NCBI GenBank assembly: GCA_964345695.1
Contig: CAYFSC010000125.1
Location: 1 to 8,867 of the forward strand
Direction of reading: 5' to 3'
Length of the DNA stretch: 8,867 nt
Origin: CAYFSC01 sp964345695
GTDB lineage: Bacteria > Bacteroidota > Rhodothermia > Rhodothermales > Salinibacteraceae
Shown here: positions 6,189 through 8,867 of the stretch, in pieces
Position numbering within the stretch: position 1 is the first letter of the stretch
Layout: each line of letters begins with the position of its first letter
The notes under the pieces: model-generated
What the model was told of the DNA's origin: nothing
What the model saw: only the letters and a program-made list of their open reading frames with translations
Databases searched by the model: none
Position numbers and translations under genes: made by a program

Positions 6189-7343
6189 GTGTCGGCGATC
6201 CGGCACAATGTGTCTGTGCTGCAGTCGCTTGCAGGGCCCGCCGACCTGATGGCGGTTGTCAAGGCCGACGCCTACGGACACGGGGCCATCCCGGTCACGC
6301 AGGCGTGCTGGGCAGAAGGCATCCGCCACTTCGCCGTGGCGCGCCCTGAGGAAGGCATCCGGCTGCGAAACGCTGGGCTGGACGGACGCATTCTTGTGCT
6401 CGGCGCGCCCCTTCCGGAGGACCTTCCCGCCTACGCGGCGCACGACCTCGGCATCACCGTGTCGTCGCCCGACGTGGCCGACGCGGTGGTTGCGGCCGCG
6501 TCAAACGCGGAGCGGACCCCGCTCCGTGCGCACGTGAAGGTGGACACCGGGATGGGTCGCATCGGCCTGGCCCCCGACGCGGCGCCTGCGCTCATCCGAC
6601 GCCTTGCCTGCACACCCGGCGTGACGCTCGCCGGCGTCTGGACCCACTTTGCCACGGCCGATGAGCCCGGCAGTGCCTTTGCGGAAGCCCAGCGCGACCG
6701 GTTTGCGCGCCTGCTATCCGCCCTCGACGCTCCGGCTCAGCACGTGCACGCAGCCAACACGGGGGCGCTGCTCACGCTCCACAAGGCGACGGCCGACGCC
6801 GATGCGCCCCTTGTTCGCACCGGCATTGCTCTCTACGGCATGGCGGCCACGGCCGACCTAGCCGCCCGCGCCGACCTGCGCCCGGCACTACAGTGGACCG
6901 CCCGCGTGACCCACGTGAAAACCGTATCGCCGGGAACGCCGGTGTCCTACGGGGCGACATGGCGCGCCGAGCGCCCCACGCGCATTGCCACGCTCGGGGT
7001 CGGCTACGGAGACGGCTATCCCCGCCTGGGGTCGGGACGCGCATCGGTGCGCATCGGTGGGACGCTGCGGCCTGTCGTCGGCACGATCTGCATGGACATG
7101 TGCATGGTCGACCTCGGCCCGCCCGATGGCCCGCTCGCGCAGCGCACAGAGCCTGGAGACGAGGCGGTGCTCCTCGGCCCCGACGGCCCCACAGCCTACG
7201 ACGTCGCCAACTGGGCCGAAACCATTCCGTACGAGATTTGCTGTGGCATCTCGCCGCGCGTCCCGCGTCGGTACGTGCCTCCCCCCTGGCGCACGAGCGC
7301 CTCACACACAGCGCGGGCCGCCCACGGCACCGAGCCACGGTAG
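6189..7343 (+). CDS. alr: Alanine racemase (N terminus probably extends upstream)
   Basis: This PLP enzyme interconverts L- and D-alanine and supplies D-alanine for peptidoglycan, in the cytoplasm. The PLP lysine is Lys25 in AVVKADAYGHG. GMGR with Arg124 and the second catalytic base Tyr254 in VSYGATW are present, as are GVGYGDGYPR (270-279) and CMDM (301-304). The end, GISPRVPRRY, is canonical and is followed by a tail of about 22 extra residues. GTG 6189 is the first ATG/GTG/TTG in frame, giving 384 residues. However, the PLP Lys then sits at 25 instead of about 34-39, and the codons just upstream read TDLVTATVD. These join SAIRHNV to make the usual first strand and helix of the family. The frame is open back to the TAA at 6111, so translation may begin at CTG 6168 or ATC 6138. 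No gene overlaps it. A gap of about 280 bases separates it from the divergent peptidase, and I see no convincing promoter there. Confidence 0.93.
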   Translation: MSAIRHNVSVLQSLAGPADLMAVVKADAYGHGAIPVTQACWAEGIRHFAVARPEEGIRLRNAGLDGRILVLGAPLPEDLPAYAAHDLGITVSSPDVADAVVAAASNAERTPLRAHVKVDTGMGRIGLAPDAAPALIRRLACTPGVTLAGVWTHFATADEPGSAFAEAQRDRFARLLSALDAPAQHVHAANTGALLTLHKATADADAPLVRTGIALYGMAATADLAARADLRPALQWTARVTHVKTVSPGTPVSYGATWRAERPTRIATLGVGYGDGYPRLGSGRASVRIGGTLRPVVGTICMDMCMVDLGPPDGPLAQRTEPGDEAVLLGPDGPTAYDVANWAETIPYEICCGISPRVPRRYVPPPWRTSASHTARAAHGTEPR

Positions 7344-7406
7344 TGCTGGACGGCCTGGAACAAGATTGTTACGAATTTGCACATTTTGTCAACCTATCGC
7401 GTTTGT

Positions 7407-7425
7407 GGGGGTCCTTTTGCCCCCC
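7407..7425. other. GGGGG/CCCCC hairpin after alr
   Basis: GGGGG at 7407-7411 can pair with the C run at 7420-7425 around a loop of about 8 bases (TCCTTTTG). It stands about 65 bases past the alr stop in the otherwise gene-free stretch 7344-7603. No T run follows on either strand, so an intrinsic terminator is not well supported. Confidence 0.3.
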
Positions 7426-7451
7426 GTATCCTGTACATCACACTCCAAGAC

Positions 7452-7470
7452 TGTTGAGCTGAATGTTGAG
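7452..7470. promoter_or_regulatory. Direct repeat TGTTGAG upstream of the response regulator
   Basis: TGTTGAG occurs at 7452-7458 and again at 7464-7470, 12 bases apart and on the same face of the helix to a first approximation. OmpR/PhoB-type regulators bind direct repeats spaced about one turn, and such a regulator is encoded about 130 bases downstream. Autoregulation is possible, but the evidence is only the repeat. Confidence 0.25.
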
Positions 7471-7497
7471 TTAGACGTTCACGGGCTGCACGCAACG

Positions 7498-7512
7498 CCC
7501 GACCCAGTCGGG
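7498..7512 (+). other. Short hairpin CCCGAC-CCA-GTCGGG before the response regulator
   Basis: A 6-bp perfect stem with a 3-base loop is followed on the plus strand by ATCTATTTTGC. The weak T-rich tail makes it a marginal terminator. It could end an alr transcript or sit in the leader of the response regulator gene. Confidence 0.3.
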
Positions 7513-7603
7513 ATCTATTTTGCTGTGTCTCGCGAGCGACTTGAGCTCCCTGACAGCTTTGGCCTTACCACTCGCTGCTTCGTTCATCGACACCTTCCGC
7601 ACC

Positions 7604-8317
7604 ATGCCTGTTACCGCTGATCCCGGCGACATTGATATTCTTGTTGTTGACGACGAAAAAGACGTCGTCGAAGTTGTTAGCCACTTTCTCGAAGAAGAGG
7701 GCTACGACGTCCAGACGGCCTACGATGGGGAAGAGGCGCTGGAAAAAGCCGGCAACGACATCGACCTGATCGTTCTCGACATCATGCTTCCGGGCGTCGA
7801 CGGCTACGAGGTCTGTCGGAAGCTTCGCTCGCGCGTCGAAACCGAGCAGATCCCCATCGTCTTCCTGAGCGCCAAGACCGAGGAGGAGGACCAGATCGAG
7901 GGGCTCATGCTCGGCGGCGACGACTACCTCACGAAGCCTGTTTCGCCACAGGTGCTCGTGGCGCACGTGAAAGCCGTCCTTCGTCGCTCCGGCGTGGAGG
8001 AGAGCAACATCCTGGAGGTCGACGGCCTCAAGATTTACGAGGACGAATACCGTGCCGAGTTGAACGGCGAGGACCTCGGGCTCACGCTCACCGAGTTCGA
8101 GCTGCTTCGCTACCTGGTACGCCATCCGCGCAAGGCGTTCACGCGCCAGCAGCTGCTCGAAACCATCTGGAAGGACGCCATGATGGTGACGGAGCGGACC
8201 GTCGACGCGCACATCAAGAACCTGCGCGAGAAGCTCGGCGACTTTGCCAAGCACATCCAGACGGTGCGCGGCGTGGGCTACCGCTTCGTTCGCGAAGAAG
8301 AGTCGGCCGAAGCGTAA
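7604..8317 (+). CDS. OmpR/PhoB-family two-component response regulator
   Basis: This 237-residue transcription factor is activated by phosphorylation from a partner histidine kinase. The receiver domain (about residues 10-128) has the acidic pair Asp16-Asp17 in VVDDE and the phosphoacceptor Asp59 in LIVLDIMLPG. Ser89 lies in FLSAK and Lys111 in LTKP. A winged-helix DNA-binding domain (about 137-232) contains LTLTEFELLRYL, the recognition region RTVDAHIKNLREKL, and the terminal hairpin VRGVGYRF. ATG 7604 gives MPVTADPGDIDILVVDDE, the usual distance to the receiver; 28 further codons are open upstream but do not look coding. The protein is rich in Asp and Glu, as in halophiles. The kinase gene starts 105 bases after the stop, so the two are probably co-transcribed. 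The regulon cannot be told from sequence; PhoB-like phosphate control is possible, not shown. Confidence 0.95.
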   Translation: MPVTADPGDIDILVVDDEKDVVEVVSHFLEEEGYDVQTAYDGEEALEKAGNDIDLIVLDIMLPGVDGYEVCRKLRSRVETEQIPIVFLSAKTEEEDQIEGLMLGGDDYLTKPVSPQVLVAHVKAVLRRSGVEESNILEVDGLKIYEDEYRAELNGEDLGLTLTEFELLRYLVRHPRKAFTRQQLLETIWKDAMMVTERTVDAHIKNLREKLGDFAKHIQTVRGVGYRFVREEESAEA

Positions 8318-8319
8318 CC

Positions 8320-8354
8320 GTTCCGAGTTTGGAGTTCCAGGTTCCGAGTTTTCG
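8320..8354. repeat. Heptanucleotide tandem repeat, about five units
   Basis: The stretch divides into GTTCCGA, GTTTGGA, GTTCCAG, GTTCCGA and GTTTTCG, a degenerate 7-base period with consensus near GTTYCGA. The 11-base string GTTCCGAGTTT recurs exactly at 8320-8330 and 8341-8351. It begins three bases after the response regulator stop codon and lies before the kinase gene. It resembles the short tandemly repeated heptamers described in some cyanobacteria, but its identity here is unknown. Confidence 0.55.
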
Positions 8355-8386
8355 TCCCGCCGTTTCGCTCCCCGCGGGACAAACGG
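8354..8386 (+). other. Intercistronic hairpin between response regulator and kinase genes
   Basis: GTCCCGC (8354-8360) pairs with GCGGGAC (8374-8380) over 7 bp. A competing helix, CCGTTT (8360-8365) with AAACGG (8381-8386), overlaps at one base and would cross the first, so the two are alternatives or could form a pseudoknot. No T run follows, which fits transcript stability or uneven expression of the pair rather than termination. Confidence 0.4.
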
Positions 8387-8422
8387 GGAACCCATGGCTT
8401 TGATACTGACTGATCGCCGTAT

Positions 8423-8867
8423 ATGTCGTCTATCCTTTCGACGCTACGCGATCTTTTTCTGCCGGAACGGGCGTCCACCCAGACGTGGATGGTACTGACG
8501 TTCTCGCTGTTTGTCGGCACGGCGGTGGTGGCCGTCGGCCTGTACGTGGTGCTCGTCCTGCGCGGCGAGATGCGCACGGCCATGCACCAGACGCTGCGCG
8601 ACCAGGCCGAGCGCATCGCCATCCAGATCGAAAGCGGGCCCGGCGCGGACCAGCAGGCACGGATCGTTCGCGAGCTCAGCAGCCTGACAGACCTCCGCCT
8701 GTCGGTGGCAACCGCCGACACCACCTACGGCAGCGACTCCCTTCAGGCATCGGCCCTCCAAAAAGTGCCGGGGCGGTCGGTGCAATTCGCGGAGCGACCG
8801 GGGGCGAACGGCGAGACGCTGTTCTTCGCCACGCTCTACGATCCGGGGCGCTCGCTCATCGTGCGGG
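8423..8867 (+). CDS. Sensor histidine kinase, N-terminal part (cut by window edge)
   Basis: The frame from ATG 8423 stays open to the window edge and gives 148 residues. It begins with a short cytoplasmic segment and then one membrane helix at about 22-46 (TWMVLTFSLF onward). A probable extracytoplasmic sensor region starts at about residue 47 with an amphipathic helix, MRTAMHQTLRDQAERIAIQIE in character. The alternating strands and turns that follow (LRLSVATADTTYG, ETLFFATLYDPG) fit a small PAS-like sensor fold. The second membrane helix, HAMP, DHp and ATPase domains would lie beyond the window, so no kinase motif is seen. The call rests on topology and on position 105 bases after an OmpR-type regulator gene on the same strand, an arrangement typical of such pairs. 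No Shine-Dalgarno sequence precedes the ATG. The sensed signal is unknown. Confidence 0.8.
   Translation, partial: MSSILSTLRDLFLPERASTQTWMVLTFSLFVGTAVVAVGLYVVLVLRGEMRTAMHQTLRDQAERIAIQIESGPGADQQARIVRELSSLTDLRLSVATADTTYGSDSLQASALQKVPGRSVQFAERPGANGETLFFATLYDPGRSLIVR

Noticed and set aside
5908..6349. Two plus-strand frames (5908-6174 and 5933-6349) before alr
   Set aside because: They overlap the start of the peptidase gene or the alr coding region, have no family resemblance and read as chance frames.
7565..8395. 276-codon minus-strand frame opposite the response regulator
   Set aside because: It mirrors the well-supported regulator gene and reads as a shadow frame.
1..8867. CRISPR array, insertion sequence, phage or toxin-antitoxin genes
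   Set aside because: No regularly spaced repeats, transposase motifs, terminal inverted repeats or phage-type proteins were seen on either strand.

Overview
The window is GC-rich bacterial DNA carrying ordinary chromosomal genes. The Bacteroidota-type argininosuccinate synthase, the dipeptidyl-peptidase IV-like S9 peptidase, the weak or absent Shine-Dalgarno sequences and the acidic proteins together suggest a Rhodothermia/Salinibacter-like halophile. This assignment is inferred from the protein sequences, not from a search. No mobile element, CRISPR array, tRNA or rRNA was seen. A run of 100 N at 3441-3540 is an assembly gap.

Layout. Positions 1-596 (minus) hold the first half of argG. Its leader (about 597-838, minus) contains the most interesting feature here: a 31-codon reading frame with seven arginine codons in nine positions, followed by three mutually exclusive RNA pairings and a Rho-independent terminator. 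This is the architecture of a transcription attenuator in which ribosomes stalling on arginine codons would keep argG on. Positions 978-1499 (minus) encode a small unrecognised lipoprotein. Divergent from it is psuG (1624-2538, plus), pseudouridine-5'-phosphate glycosidase. A carboxymuconolactone decarboxylase/AhpD-like protein follows (2762-3280, plus). It converges on a secreted DPP-IV-like serine peptidase (3555-5909, minus), with strong hairpins and the assembly gap between them. Divergent from the peptidase is alr, alanine racemase (6189-7343, plus), whose conserved N terminus appears to begin upstream of the first ordinary start codon. The window ends with a two-component pair: an OmpR/PhoB-type response regulator (7604-8317, plus) and the N-terminal part of its likely sensor kinase (8423 to the window edge, plus). 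The spacer between these two holds a heptanucleotide tandem repeat and a hairpin.

The genes do not form one pathway. They are separate units: arginine synthesis, nucleoside salvage, a peroxidase-like redox protein, peptide degradation, cell-wall D-alanine supply and signal transduction. The non-coding region upstream of argG is what most deserves a second look.
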